Of a DNA stretch of 64,000 nt, positions 41,295 to 52,282 are shown piece after piece (positions within the stretch are counted from its first letter, which is position 1; every line of letters starts with the position of its first letter). Position numbers and translations under genes: made by a program. This DNA comes from Colias croceus (Eukaryota; Arthropoda; Insecta; Lepidoptera; Pieridae). The stretch lies in assembly GCF_905220415.1 (NCBI RefSeq), contig NC_059564.1:1314501-1378500 (forward strand), given 5' to 3'. The notes beneath the pieces were generated by a model. That model ran no database searches. It was not told the origin of the DNA and saw nothing but the letters and a program-made list of their open reading frames with translations.

Positions 41295-44200
41295 TTACGT
41301 CACTTTTTTGACATTTCTCCTTTCCCGCCAAAAGTAATCTGTCAGCGGCCATTGCAAGAAATACGCGAATATTGCTATCCCGCTTATCACCGTGTGTATG
41401 AGCGGGAAGTATATAGTGCCGTAGAATTTTGCGAAAATTGGATATATCCAAATGCCTCTTTCGAAGTAAGTGTAGGTTATCCTGAAAATATATGATTATG
41501 TTTAATTAAATTACTACAATAATTAATGAATTTATATTTATTTAGTAAAACATTAATGTAGCTTCGAAGCTGAGGTAAAGTTTAATTATTTAATTATGTT
41601 TAAGTATCTATTCAAATTAAAGTTCACGTAATTTTTATTTGTCGTTGATATCTATACTAATATTATAAAGCTGAAAAGATTTTTTGTTTGTATGTTTGTT
41701 TGTTTGAGCGCGCTAATCTGGAACTACTGGTCTGATTTGAAAAATTCTTTCGGTGTTAGATAGCTGATTTATCGAGGAAGGTTATAGGCTATATATCATC
41801 ACGGTACGACCAAGAGAAGTGGAGCCAAGGGGGTGAAACCACGCGGAGCAGCTAATTATGTATAAAAAGGTGTAGATAGCTGGTTACCAACACAACATTC
41901 TATCTTCTCTATCCATCCATCATAGCCATCTGGCCGGTTGCAGAGCTTGACTGACCATCAGTGCGTACGTCAGTCGCGCTTGTCATATGTATGGAAATTC
42001 ATAAAACCGTTCATAGCTAGACCGACCCTACGCACGCGTATTTCTATACATATGACAAGCGCGACTGACGTACGCACTGATGGTCGGTCAAGCTCTGCAA
42101 CCGGCCTCTGACTTGACGTCTACGAAGATTATTAGACGCTGATGGCGTGATTCAACTATCGTGAGCGAAAAAGAGACAACTGAAGGAAATTCAGGCTAAT
42201 AAGCCTCATTTCGACGTGCCTCTACCGTAGCACTAAGAACTTCATTGAAATATAACCACATAACCATATCTTTTAATTAAAATTTAAATAATATACTTAC
42301 ACAACAAAATACAAAGCAAAAAAGAACACCATGTGATAGAAATACTTTCTATGTGTGCGTGGCTGTGTCCTATATCTGTACATGATCTCCCACACAGCCA
42401 AAGGTATTATGGCTGTGTGCATAATATGATTCGATATGGGATTCAATAATTTGTCTGTGTTCTTCGGGAATACTAGGGCTTTGTCGTATAGTGAAAGCGA
42501 CCAGAACACTATAGTTACAACCTGGAAGTGAGAAAATTATAATAAGTAAAAAGCATTTAAAAAAAGCATGTGTGCCGAGCACACGTGTCAGAAGTGAAAC
42601 TTCTAAGCAAGATTCAAAGATATCATAATCATTTATTCACCATAAATACAAAATTAAATACATAGAAATCATTATCTTAATTAATTAAACATAAAAAAAT
42701 ACAAAGACGTTATAATAATCAATCGCTTTACTCCATGACGTGACGGTATGCAATGACGCAACCTTGAAATTTTACTCTCAACGCGCCTAGAGAAGTTTCT
42801 CTCAAATAAAAACTTTAAATTTAATAACTCAGGCACCGGAATCACAGACACAATAGAAAATCTATTGTGTCGTGGCCCGATCGGTCCGCTCGGGGCTCAA
42901 TGGGATAAACACGTGTGAGTAACTTATAAAAAAAGAAATCGATCAATGATACAGATTTTTTCCTATAAATAAGTGTCTCCTGAAAAGGAAAATAATTTTT
43001 CATAATCGCATTAACAGTGTTTCCGAAGATTACCCCACAAACACACAAAAACCGAAACTAAGTATAAAACTATATCTTTGCATAAAACAGTACAGTTATT
43101 GCTGTAGTTATTCTTATTTTTTTGCACATAGAATCCATACTAATATTATAAATTCGAAAGTAACTCTGTCTGTCTGTCTGTTACTCAATCACGCCTAAAC
43201 TAGTGAACCAATTTTCATGAAATTTGGTATGGAGATATTTTGATACCCGAGAAAGGACATAGGCTACTTTTTACCCCGGGAAAGAATTTATTCCGGAAAT
43301 CCCACGGGAACTGAAACTATGCGGGTTTTTTTTTGACTGTGCGGGCGATGCCGCGGGTGGAAAGCTAGTATTATAATATATTAATAAATTATATTTATAA
43401 TTTACCCAACAAGCAGGCCATAATACACTCGCGAACAACGTATCTCTGAAACCTCGGAAGTATTTTGACAATTTGTATTTTTTGTTTTCCCGATTTTTCA
43501 ACTCTCGTACATCAATTACAAGGCAAACAAATGCGTAGAACATTTGTATCATCTGAAAAAAAGAAAACTTGTTATATCTGTGGTAATATGTAGGTTTTTC
43601 TAAAAACGCGGGTAAATTTTGGCGGCCAATGGAGGCTATCTCATCTTAGTGACATCTGTCAAAAATTTTTTTTTCAGTCTGATGGTAATGCATAGGTAGT
43701 ATTCAATAGTATTATATTATCTGTGGTAATGACCAATAGTAAGAAAATGAATGAACAGTATGCTCAAATGATAAAACTAAAATGAATTTGCGTCAATAAA
43801 TGCACAACATACAGATACAACCAGTAGGGAAACTTCATACAAGCGTTAGAAATGGCTCACGCACACAAGCGAGCGTGTTTACGAGAATTCCAAGGGTATT
43901 CTTATATCTGTCAATTGTAATAATAACCCTTGCGATTCTCGTAAACACGCTTGCTTGGTGCGTGAGCCAATTCGAACGTTTGTATTAAGTTTCCCTACTG
44001 GTTGTATCTGTATATTGTGATAAATGCGTAGACAAAAGTATTAGCTTAAAAATACGCGATTTACAAACTAATAAAAATATATTAATTGTACTAAAAATAA
44101 AATGCTACTAAATTACTATGTTGCTTGAAGATTAATTTGACAAAAAAATGAATGATTGCCTTTAATATAAGAATATAATATTGCTCTTATATTTTTCTAC

Positions 44201-44379
44201 AGTATTTTACTTACCAAAGTCCATATAGTAAAAAACCTAGGTTGTAGATTCTTTAAAATTATTAAATCTTGATTTATTTTCATATGTGGCTGTATAAATA
44301 TAGCTAGATATATTAAATTTCCAGTATGCATTATTATTGTAAATATATACGCGTATATCCTATGGTGTACGTACTCCAT
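41295..44379 (-). CDS. AIG1/ADTRP-like membrane hydrolase, copy B (4 coding exons)
   Basis: Exons on the minus strand: 44379-44215 (55 codons), 43552-43406 (49 codons), 42521-42301 (221 nt) and 41481-41295 (to TAA); 239 aa, the usual family length. All donors read GTAA and all acceptors CAG. Exon sizes 1-3 equal those of copy A. FFTIWTL (Thr51), NHIMHT and GIWIYPIFAKF are kept. Differences from copy A are mostly single residues until the C-terminus, where B ends at RERRNVKKVT. As in copy A, the ATG lies seven bases after a TTTCAG acceptor. Introns are short, carrying one Helitron and one foldback MITE each at most. Expected to be a membrane protein that hydrolyses lipid esters; the substrate is not predictable here. 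Confidence 0.88.
41651..41855 (+). mobile_element. Helitron with exact boundaries in intron 3 of copy B
   Basis: 205 bp, TC-TATACTAATATTATAAAG ... GCGGAGCAG-CTAA. Copy A has the uninterrupted site GTTGATA|TTATGTATAA (between 22399 and 22400). The insertion therefore lies between A and T without target duplication and ends in CTRR, the defining Helitron signature. Confidence 0.88.
41932..42106. mobile_element. Compact 175-bp MITE, GGCCGGTTGCAGAGC family
   Basis: Long inverted repeats: GGCCGGTTGCAGAGCTTGAC at one end, its complement at the other, with CGCGCTTGTCATATGTAT inward on both sides. Flanked by TCT (41929-41931 and 42107-42109). It is the small relative of 19167-20837. Confidence 0.8.
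42572..42805. repeat. GTGCCGAGCACACGTGTCA repeat in intron 2 of copy B
   Basis: Sister of 22948-23091, with an extra AT-rich stretch of about 90 bases (about 42625-42720) in the middle. Confidence 0.6.
43134..43368 (+). mobile_element. Non-autonomous Helitron in intron 2 of copy B
   Basis: TCCATACTAATATTATAAAT start, AAGTAACTCTGTCTGTCTGT, GTGCGGGCGATGCCGCGGGT hairpin, and CTAG|T end. It ends about 38 bases short of the exon 2 donor and is absent from copy A. Confidence 0.75.
43803..44019. mobile_element. Near-perfect foldback MITE in intron 1 of copy B
   Basis: 217 bp made of two arms of about 90 bases (CACAACATACAGATACAACC ... CGTGTTTACGAGAATT and complement) around a short AT-rich loop. 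Flanked by the 7-bp direct repeat ATAAATG (43796-43802 and 44020-44026). The transposon superfamily is uncertain; a 7-8-bp duplication hints at hAT. Confidence 0.8.
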
Positions 44380-44506
44380 TTTGTTTCTGAAATAAATAAA
44401 AATTAATATAAAATAATGTTAGCTGTCTTCATATAACTCTAAAATACTGACTAATTTCTTAAAAGGCTAAGTAATATATTATCTAGTTTAAAAACATAAA
44501 TAAGAG

Positions 44507-44660
44507 CGTGTGTGCTAAGCACACGTGTCAGAAGTGAAACTTCTTTGGCAATATTCAAAGATATCAAAATTGTCGTTACTCCATGACGTGACGGTATTGC
44601 CATGACGCTACCTTGAAATTTCACCCTAAACGCGCTTAAAGAAGTATCACTTCAAAAACG
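44507..44660. repeat. GTGCTAAGCACACGTGTCA repeat upstream of copy B
   Basis: Sister of 35808-35935. Inner ends GAAGTGAAACTTCTT and AAGAAGTATCACTTC. Confidence 0.6.
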
Positions 44661-44819
44661 CTTTCTTAAGATTCTTGATAAGTGTACAAAGTTTGAATTA
44701 AATCTGTCAGTTAAAAGTGGGTCAAAATCGAGTCTGAAGAATCGGTCACACAAACATACAGGTGAAGGTAATTAAAGCGTGTAAAATAGAATTAATTTAT
44801 AAACCATATTCGGATTCTG

Positions 44820-45141
44820 TACCTCTACCATGAGTTGACATAGTTAAATCGTCTGACGTAACTACAATATAGTAAACGTCTATAGTTCTTATTTACCGTG
44901 AATGACGTATCTATAACATATGTCAAAATTAGAATTCATGATGCAAAAATTGTATGTAATTGTGTGTACAGCTAGTGTAGTATAGTTTACTAATACGTTA
45001 TCTACTGTAGTATACTAATGCACCTCATGGTAGGCTTTTTAGTTCCGCTACGGCACACTAGGGGCGCTGTTCGAAATTTCATACAAACCGCTTACTACAA
45101 TCACTAGTGAGTATCGTATGCGTAAACTCATGGTAGACCTA
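44820..45141. mobile_element. MITE specific to unit B
   Basis: 322 bp with inverted ends TCTACCATGAGTT / AACTCATGGTAGA. Unit A shows the empty site ATTCTGGACTTAT near 36120, so the insertion duplicated CTG (44817-44819 and 45142-45144). No ORF. Confidence 0.7.
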
Positions 45142-45593
45142 CTGGACTAATATAAATTAAAAGTATTAATTAGGCTATCAGTAACTTTATCAGCAAATTA
45201 TGAAATACTAAGATTTATATTTCTATGAAAATTGATAGTAAACTTCTGTTATCATTGATTACTACGAGTAACATTAAAACTATGTACAAAATGTAAAATA
45301 TAAAATATATAGAACCGATAACACAATACAAAAACAAATAAAAAAACAATAAAAACACATTATTACTCATAGATAATTTACAATATTGTTTTATATAATA
45401 TAGATATAGGAAAAAATTATCTATTAAACATAAGTTACTTCAATCAAAACTATAAGTCTTATCACAAAAAACTTTAGACAGGGTTTAACTTTAAGCGCGG
45501 GTTCTCTTTAATCTGGTTTTGTCGTATTTCACATAGACAACTGTTAAAGTCACAGATCCCTAGTTTAAAGTTAGTCTATGTTTAAATTGTTTT

Positions 45594-46023
45594 GTGGTAA
45601 GACCATAAGTATTTAATATACTAAATACTGAAATACCCCAAAAAGGTACAACATTTAAATAATTTCAACTTTACGAAAAATTATTTTCGACTACCAAAAT
45701 ACATACATTTTCCTTATGCACTATTTTTAAACAACATATAAAAAACGTACTATTTTTTTAATAAAAACTTCACATAATCTTATACGTGTACACAGTACAA
45801 ACACACAGATATAACTGATTGCTATTGTTACATACATTTTAGCATTATGACCTATGACCCGTATCAAGATATCCTTCGTATATCTATGTATAATAATTAT
45901 TTTAATTATTGTTTTACGCGCAAATAGTCTATTTTATAGTTCAATTGAGTAACTCTATTTTGTTGTTCTATGTACTATATATTATAAAGTACTAACCCTA
46001 CTTATTAATCCTATACTTTCCTA
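45594..46023. other. AT-rich stretch, nothing recognised
   Basis: No exon or named repeat. Decayed similarity to the 36800 region of unit A may continue to about 45720. Confidence 0.35.
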
Positions 46024-46395
46024 TCCTACTAATATTATTAATGCGAAAGTTTGTGAGGATGGATGTATGTATGTTTGTTACTCTTTCACGCAAATACTAC
46101 TGAAAAGATTACAATGAAGTATTTTCTAGGGTTTGATTTTACGCGAGTATTATACATTTAGAAATTAAAGACTTTTTAACGGATTTTAAACGCGTGACCA
46201 CGCTCGCTGTAGAGTGTTCGAAACGTCGGGAAAATAATAGAATGAATAAATCGCGTTTGAAATCCGTTAAAAAGTCTTTAATTTCTAGATTACAATGAAA
46301 TTTAGCATAGATATGGAGGGTAAGTTAGATTAGCACATATGATAGGTTTTATTCCGGAAAATTCCACGGGAACGGGAACTATGGGGGTTTTTAAT
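46024..46395 (+). mobile_element. Helitron interrupted by a nested insertion
   Basis: TCCTACTAATATTATTAATG start, then GATTACAATGAA, a 168-bp insertion, a second GATTACAATGAA, and ATTCCACGGGAACGGGAACT. The 3' hairpin and CTAG are missing. Confidence 0.65.
46119..46286. mobile_element. Nested 168-bp foldback repeat with 13-bp target duplication
   Basis: Contains arms TAGAAATTAAAGACTTTTTA ... ACGCG and their complement, plus the GACCACGCTCGCTGTAGAGT and GAAACGTCGGGAAAATAAT core of a common lepidopteran repeat. Flanked by AGATTACAATGAA (46106-46118 and 46287-46299), longer than a DNA-transposon duplication. Confidence 0.75.
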
Positions 46396-47065
46396 TACCT
46401 AAGTATTATTGCTAAGGAATAAAAAATAGGTCCTAAATAATTTAACTTACTATACTACCAGCTTTCAGTAGTTTAGCAAGTTAAACATGTCTTTATTTAC
46501 GAAATTTTCTAATTTTAACCTACGCATAATACGTAACAAAACTGAGGTCAAATAGTTGTTTTTATTGTGTAAATAGATAAGAATTTTTTCTACAAATATA
46601 GCTCATGAACTATTTTAATCGCCAACTCACGCTTGACCAGTTTTATTTATCGACCTTGTTACACAACACTAGTTCTGACCTTGATTTTACTCTGTATAAT
46701 ATGTAATTTTTATGCAGTTATTAACTTAACAACACTTATTTACATGGATCAAGGAAAACTAAGTCAAGTCAAGATTAACATTTAACTTTTTAAAAACAAA
46801 AAACTTGTTTGGACATAAAAAATAAGTTAAAATGATCTCCTGCATAATTTACTAGTCCACCATGGCTATCCATCTACCTATCTTTTGTCTGCCTTTCTTC
46901 ACTATATATATATGTTAACGGAAATGTATGTAATCCATCATTGTATACAATTCCTAGAAAATGTATGTAATGCGTATTTCCTAAAATCGCTCGGAAATGT
47001 GTGAAATAAATTATTTTATACTTTCACATTACACATTTCCTAAATAACAATCGGAAAGGTAAAAA
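46396..47065. other. AT-rich stretch, nothing recognised
   Basis: No exon, RNA gene or clear repeat is supportable. Confidence 0.35.
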
Positions 47066-47120
47066 TATTTGCCCCGGGTGGGAATCGAACCCACGACCTC
47101 TGGCTTGGGAGGCAGGGCTG
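47066..47120 (-). mobile_element. SINE tRNA-head fragment
   Basis: The minus strand shows GAGGTCGTGGGTTCGATTCC and CACCCGGGGCAAATATTT, the B-box side of the 9678-9957 SINE. The rest is missing. Confidence 0.65.
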
Positions 47121-47232
47121 GAACAGATTATTGTTAAAAGTCACCTGTTTTCACATATAAATTTCATCCCACCAAAAACATTTTCATGTAAAATGTTGCC
47201 AAGACGAGCCCATATGACTCGCACTGTCAAAA

Positions 47233-47471
47233 AGTTATCAGATCTCATGTAGAGCCAAGCTTCTAACACTACACGCATTTCGCTATATTCACATCGGCGT
47301 AAGGTGAAAAATTAATTCACTGTTCATTACTTTTGTGTTATACAATAGTTCTTGTAGTAACGAACGGCCAAGCCACATATTTTGACTAAGGTGTAGAGTT
47401 TGTGAAGTTAGGCCTTGTAGAGTTAGGGCGTGTAGTGTTAGAAGCTTGGCTCTACATGAGATCTGATAACT
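47233..47471. repeat. Inverted repeat with perfect 44-bp arms
   Basis: 47233-47276 (AGTTATCAGATCTCATGTAG ...) is the exact reverse complement of 47428-47471. The spacer is about 150 bases, including ACGAACGGCCAAGCCACATA. No target duplication found; probably a DNA-transposon derivative. Confidence 0.7.
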
Positions 47472-47552
47472 ATTTCATTATTTCATTTTTTTTTGATCAG
47501 ATTCGTTTAAAATATCTTATAAGACAAAATACATTTCACATTTATAGATCTA

Positions 47553-47737
47553 CTAGCTTTCCGCTTGGCTTCACCCGCTTTGTCTAAAACCTAATAAATT
47601 ATATACTAAAACCTTCCTCTTGAATCACCATCTATTTAAAAAAAAACGCATCAAAATCCGTTGCGTAGTTTAAAAGATTTAAGCATACATAGGGACAAAG
47701 GGACAGAGAAAGCGACTTTGTTTTATGCTATGTAGTG
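47553..47737 (-). mobile_element. Non-autonomous Helitron, minus strand
   Basis: CTAG at 47553-47556, then the complement of AAAGCGGGTGAAGCC, ACTACGCAACGGATTTTGAT and AGAGAAAGCGACTTTGTTTT. Confidence 0.7.
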
Positions 47738-47924
47738 TATGTTTGCTTTGTGTTATTATGATTCAATAATATGACTAATAGTAATAATAATTAGTGTTTT
47801 AATTGATATAATTAGCATAAACAGCTGGCAAGTGGCAAATAAATTATCTATTACATAAATAATGTAATAAGATTCAACTTTGTAGTGATCATTATAATTA
47901 AGGAACAAATCACTTTAAAGGTAT

Positions 47925-48096
47925 AAAACAAAGTCGCTTTCTCTGTCCCTATGTCCCTATGTATGCTTAAATCTTTCAAACTACGCAACGGATTTTGATG
48001 TGGTTTTTTTAATAGAGAGTGATTCAAGAGGAAGGCTTTAGTATATATTTTATTATGTTTTAGACAAAGCGGGCGAAGCCGCGGGCGGAAAACTAG
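47925..48096 (+). mobile_element. Non-autonomous Helitron
   Basis: GTATAAAACAAAGTCGCTTT start (5' tip missing), AAAGCGGGCGAAGCCGCGGG hairpin, and CTAG|T end. It forms an inverted pair with 47553-47737. Confidence 0.7.
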
Positions 48097-48748
48097 TTAA
48101 CATTATTATACAAAAATAAAATAAAAAAAATTCATCATCAGTGTTTTATTTTATACCAATAACCAGCTTTCTACAAATGGTTATGAGATGTTGATGATGA
48201 TGATAATGAAAAAGGCATTATATTTGAAAATGTAGATAACTTAATATATAATTATTTACTCCTACTCTCCTTATACATACAAAGATATACAACAACATGT
48301 TTGCTAATATTTTTTAACAGAATAATTTAACTGAAATATTTCAATAAAAAAATCAACTTTAACAAAAAGTTTTATTGTCATGTCTTTTTACTGATTTTAG
48401 ATCGTTTTACATACATAATAGCTCAAATACAATATAATATAGGTGCTTAAAAAACAAATATTTACTTTACTAAGGACTGATTTTTAAACCTTGGTTAAAA
48501 CTTATTCGTCGAATAACGTATTAAACTACCATTTCAAATATTCTAATTGTCCGTATTTGACAGCTTACAGGTGACATTTTAATATGATCGTGTAATACTT
48601 TATTAGACGGATAACATATTAACCAAGGATTGAAAAATCGACCCTTACTTAACTATTAGGTACGTATTCATTCATTCATGCATTTTTGTGTATGAGCGCA
48701 TTGTTTTTTCTCTTATCGATTATGATAGTTATGCTCGAAATAATACAT
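48097..48748. other. AT-rich stretch, nothing recognised
   Basis: No feature supportable. Confidence 0.35.
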
Positions 48749-50860
48749 CTGTGCCTCCAGTGAATAAGGGAGTAAGACGAGTTATTCCCTTTGGTTTTTA
48801 TTGCACCATTGGATTCAGCTCGTCAAAATACACAACATATCAAAAGGACATATCTCTAGCTGCATCCTAACCCATTTTTTCGAATGACCCAAACGGTATA
48901 AGTAGGGTGTGATTAACGGTATAAGTTACCTTATCCATCATTTTAGGCAATCGCAAAGGAACTATTCATCTCGAGTCAAAATAACCCACGAACACGAGGA
49001 CGTATGTGTAGTTATACTTTTTGAATAAAGACATAATTCATTTTGTTCCATCCGTGCTAACACTATTTTAGTATATAAACGCATTTGTGTCATTTTTCTA
49101 ACATGAGCATAAAGGAACAACTCTTAGTGTCATTGGTTCAAGTGACGACATGAGATAGTTTCGCATTAATGCCGTGTTGTAATTGGTCTATTTGAATACT
49201 GCACGGAAACAACAGACACTATTTCTTTTTGCTTAATAATATTTTTCAATCGTTTTTTCAATAAATATGCAACAATAAATCTTTATATTTAAAAAAAAAG
49301 GTATTTATCAATCAACTTGGAATACTAATAATATTTCTATGGAAATTAACTATTTTTTGCAATAGATAAAAATACAGTTTTAATTAACACATTAAGTGCA
49401 TTTAATGATATTATACTCTTTGTTTATATAAATACAGAACGATAATTATTGAATTATCTAAAAAAGCCAACAATAATGTTAAACTTATATTTTCTTCTTA
49501 TAATTGGGTAAGTTTTATAAAAAATAACTAGTTTTTAATCTTTTTTTTTTAATTTAATCTAACCAATAATACTATAATTATAGACGCATAGAAAAAAAAA
49601 TTATAACCAGTCTTGTAGAGTCTCTTCAAGTCGTATTTGCATCCAAGGCACCTTCAAATCTGTGCTTAATTTTTTCATAAAATCTCTGCGGCTCATTGTT
49701 TTTTCTTTATTTATCTATATTATTTTGATATTATAAGATATAGAAATTGTTAAAATTTCATATCATGCCGTAAAATATCGCCACAGACCACCTATAACTT
49801 TCCCTGTAAGGTAACTTAACATACAGGAATATGGTTTTCGAGCTTCTCTTAACTCTTTATAGTGCTTGTATCCTCAATGTATAACACATATTCGTTTATA
49901 ACCACCAGACAACATCTCAGCCACCCAATCCTCTTTCTTGGAGTCCAAATCCAGCAGAGGACAACAGTCATTTACTAAAATTGAAGGTTTTTCGTCCTAG
50001 TGTTAAAGTTTTCTGGATCCTATTTTATACTCAATATATAGTATATAATACTATATCATGTAAAACGTGACTTGGAAAAAAAATATTCAAATAAATCACA
50101 AAATAATTTTTTTAAACAATCGTTAAAGTTACGAAAAGCCCAATTATACGTCAAAATGACGTACAACATCCTCTTTACTACAAAATGGCGGAATTTACCG
50201 GGAAGAGCCAACTATGTACTGCTAGGTCTCGACGGCTAATGAGTTGTTTCTGGATTTCGAAGTGATTCGATGGTAAATATAGAAAAGACAAAGATATTTC
50301 GCCGCGGTGTACATCAAATTTACGTAGATTGGACTTCTAGGGTTAAATGCATAAACACCTAAATGTTGTTTTGTTTTTATTATATCTAATAACGTTAAAA
50401 AATCCGTTGATTTCACTCGTTTTTCAAGCTACATGCATGGTTGTTCCACTAAAAGGCTTCAATTGAGTCATAAAGTACACAAATTTCAAGCATGATAAGT
50501 CGCATTATTTCTATAAAACCAAAACTGGCAATAATATAAGTCGTGTTATGCGACTATGAACATAGTGCTTTAGGGCATAAGTCGTTATATTGCAAAGAGC
50601 AAAAAAAAATTATGTGAATACATTGAGTTATTCCATGAAGTACTCGTTCATAAGGCCACAACTACAAAAAAACACGAAAAAAGTATATTTATGGGGTTGT
50701 TAAAATATCTGTTTATATGTAAAACTAAAGTCTAACATCATATCTTACCCATACAAGCTTAAAAATTTGAAGTTATAAAGATTTAGTGTTGATATATAGT
50801 TTTTTGTCTCTCCTGAAAAGTGATGTTTTTGAGTTATTCCCTTATTCACTGGAGGCACAG
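48749..50860. mobile_element. 2.1-kb non-autonomous TIR element
   Basis: The left end CTGTGCCTCCAGTGAATAAG and the right end (complement) share at least 22 bases, and the outer ends are flanked by the 4-bp direct repeat ACAT (48745-48748 and 50861-50864). GAGTTATTCC recurs beside each end and again near 50622. The interior is AT-rich with no ORF longer than about 65 codons, so no transposase is encoded. The superfamily is unassigned; a 4-bp duplication would fit groups such as Chapaev. Confidence 0.65.
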
Positions 50861-51043
50861 ACATAATATTATGTTCAAACTACAATCTTTCTATAAATTT
50901 GTGTATTCGTTTCTTTAACCGCTTTTTTAATTACAGATAATAAACTACAGTCTACATGATGTACCCGGCTTCGCCCGCAGCTAACCCGCCATGCGCAAGC
51001 ATAGTTGTACTAGATAAAATAAATAAATAAAATCTACTTTAAA

Positions 51044-51219
51044 TCTATACTAATATTATAAAGCTGAAGAGTTTGTTTGTTTGAACGTGGTAATCTCAGG
51101 AACGATTTGAAAAATTATTTCGGTGTTAGATAGCCCAATTATCGAGGAAGGTTATAGGCTATATATCACCCTAAGACCAGGAGCGGAACAATACGGGTGA
51201 AACTGCGGGGCACAACTAG
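51044..51219 (+). mobile_element. Non-autonomous Helitron
   Basis: TCTATACTAATATTATAAAG start, GAACGTGGTAATCTCAGGAA, GCGGGGCACAACTAG|T end. Confidence 0.7.
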
Positions 51220-51505
51220 TATTTATATATTTCCTATCAAGTGTAGTGAAAGGCCTGTGCCTGAAAGCTGAAATAGGTTTCAGAAGATTCGAGGTACAAT
51301 ACAGCAGTCAGGGGCCGTATTAGGTACCTATTACCTCTTTCCCTGTCAGTTTACGTCGTGAATTGCTGGCCAATAGCCATGGCTGGTGGTTACGATCATA
51401 ATATGAATTTGCCAGTCAGTTCAATTTAGGGCGTATACTGTCTGGAAACAAGAGGTCATAATAAAGCAGCCTCTCCCGTGTCACAAAAGACAATGACAAT
51501 ACCAT

Positions 51506-51625
51506 TTTAACACGCTTGTATTAGCTTTACCTGTGTTTGTATGTTTGACTCTTTAAAACTCGATTTTGACCCACATTAAACTGAGATTTATTTTAAAGTT
51601 TGTACACTTATCAAGGATCGGTGAC
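51506..51625 (-). repeat. AGTGGGTCAAAATCGAGT repeat, minus strand
   Basis: Reverse-orientation copy of sequence at 35972-36095 and 44676-44790 (AAGTGTACAAA ... CAAACATACA ... AAGCGTGT). Confidence 0.55.
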
Positions 51626-52099
51626 AATACATTAATTTAATAAGTTTAAGTGTGTTTATTTTTTTAACATTCATTTTATCTTTTAAGCGCAATAAATATG
51701 TAGTCATTTTGACGTAGTTCATATAAGGAACTAACACAATTACATAAGATACCGCTATTATTAGATTTTATAAAAGAACGTGATAATAAACATTTAAAAT
51801 TCAGTACCTACGTCATTTACCGGTTCTATTCATTTAACAAATAAAAAGCGAAGAAAAATCCGAACCGGTTACCAGATAGTATGGTCTATAAGTCCATTAT
51901 GTTTGTATGTATGTATGGGCCTTGAAACACTGGGTATAATGTAACTTGGCTAGTAGCCTTTCTGTTATGGTCGAGAACGATCGTCTTAGTTCTTGTTTCG
52001 ATTTCATGGTAAGTTTTTACTTATTTCTATAAAAATAATATGCTAGATTAAATACATTGTTAAGTGTATAAAATATCGAGCAAGTGTGGAAAATACTTT
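51626..52099. other. AT-rich stretch, nothing recognised
   Basis: No supportable feature. Confidence 0.3.
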
Positions 52100-52282
52100 T
52101 TGTTTTTTTTTATGTAAAATTATAGTGTCTCAGTGTTTGTAACTAGAATCCGCCAAAACGGTTTGATCGATTTTTATGAAATTTTATATGAATATTTGGT
52201 AGGTTTGAGAATATGTTGTCAACAATTTTTGTACCCTTAAGTGATAAATTACTGGCAGAACTAAGTTTGCAGGGTCACCTAG
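52100..52282 (+). mobile_element. Helitron-like repeat, GTGTTTGTAACTAGAATCCG subfamily
   Basis: Contains AAAACGGTTTGATCGATTTT ... GGTCAC-CTAG. It is related to 55988-56145 (GTGTCACAGTGTTTGTACC ... ACAACTAG). Confidence 0.5.

Larger units (their letters stand above)
38490..45593. repeat. Segmental duplication, unit B
   Basis: Direct copy of unit A. Matching landmarks include ACTAATCATCCACGGAGTAG at the left, the exons of copy B, the paired GTGCCGAGCACACGTGTCA repeats, and the CTGTTAAAGTCACAGATCCC block at the right. It lacks the Jockey, BEL and large MITE insertions of unit A but has its own Helitrons and MITEs. Confidence 0.8.
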
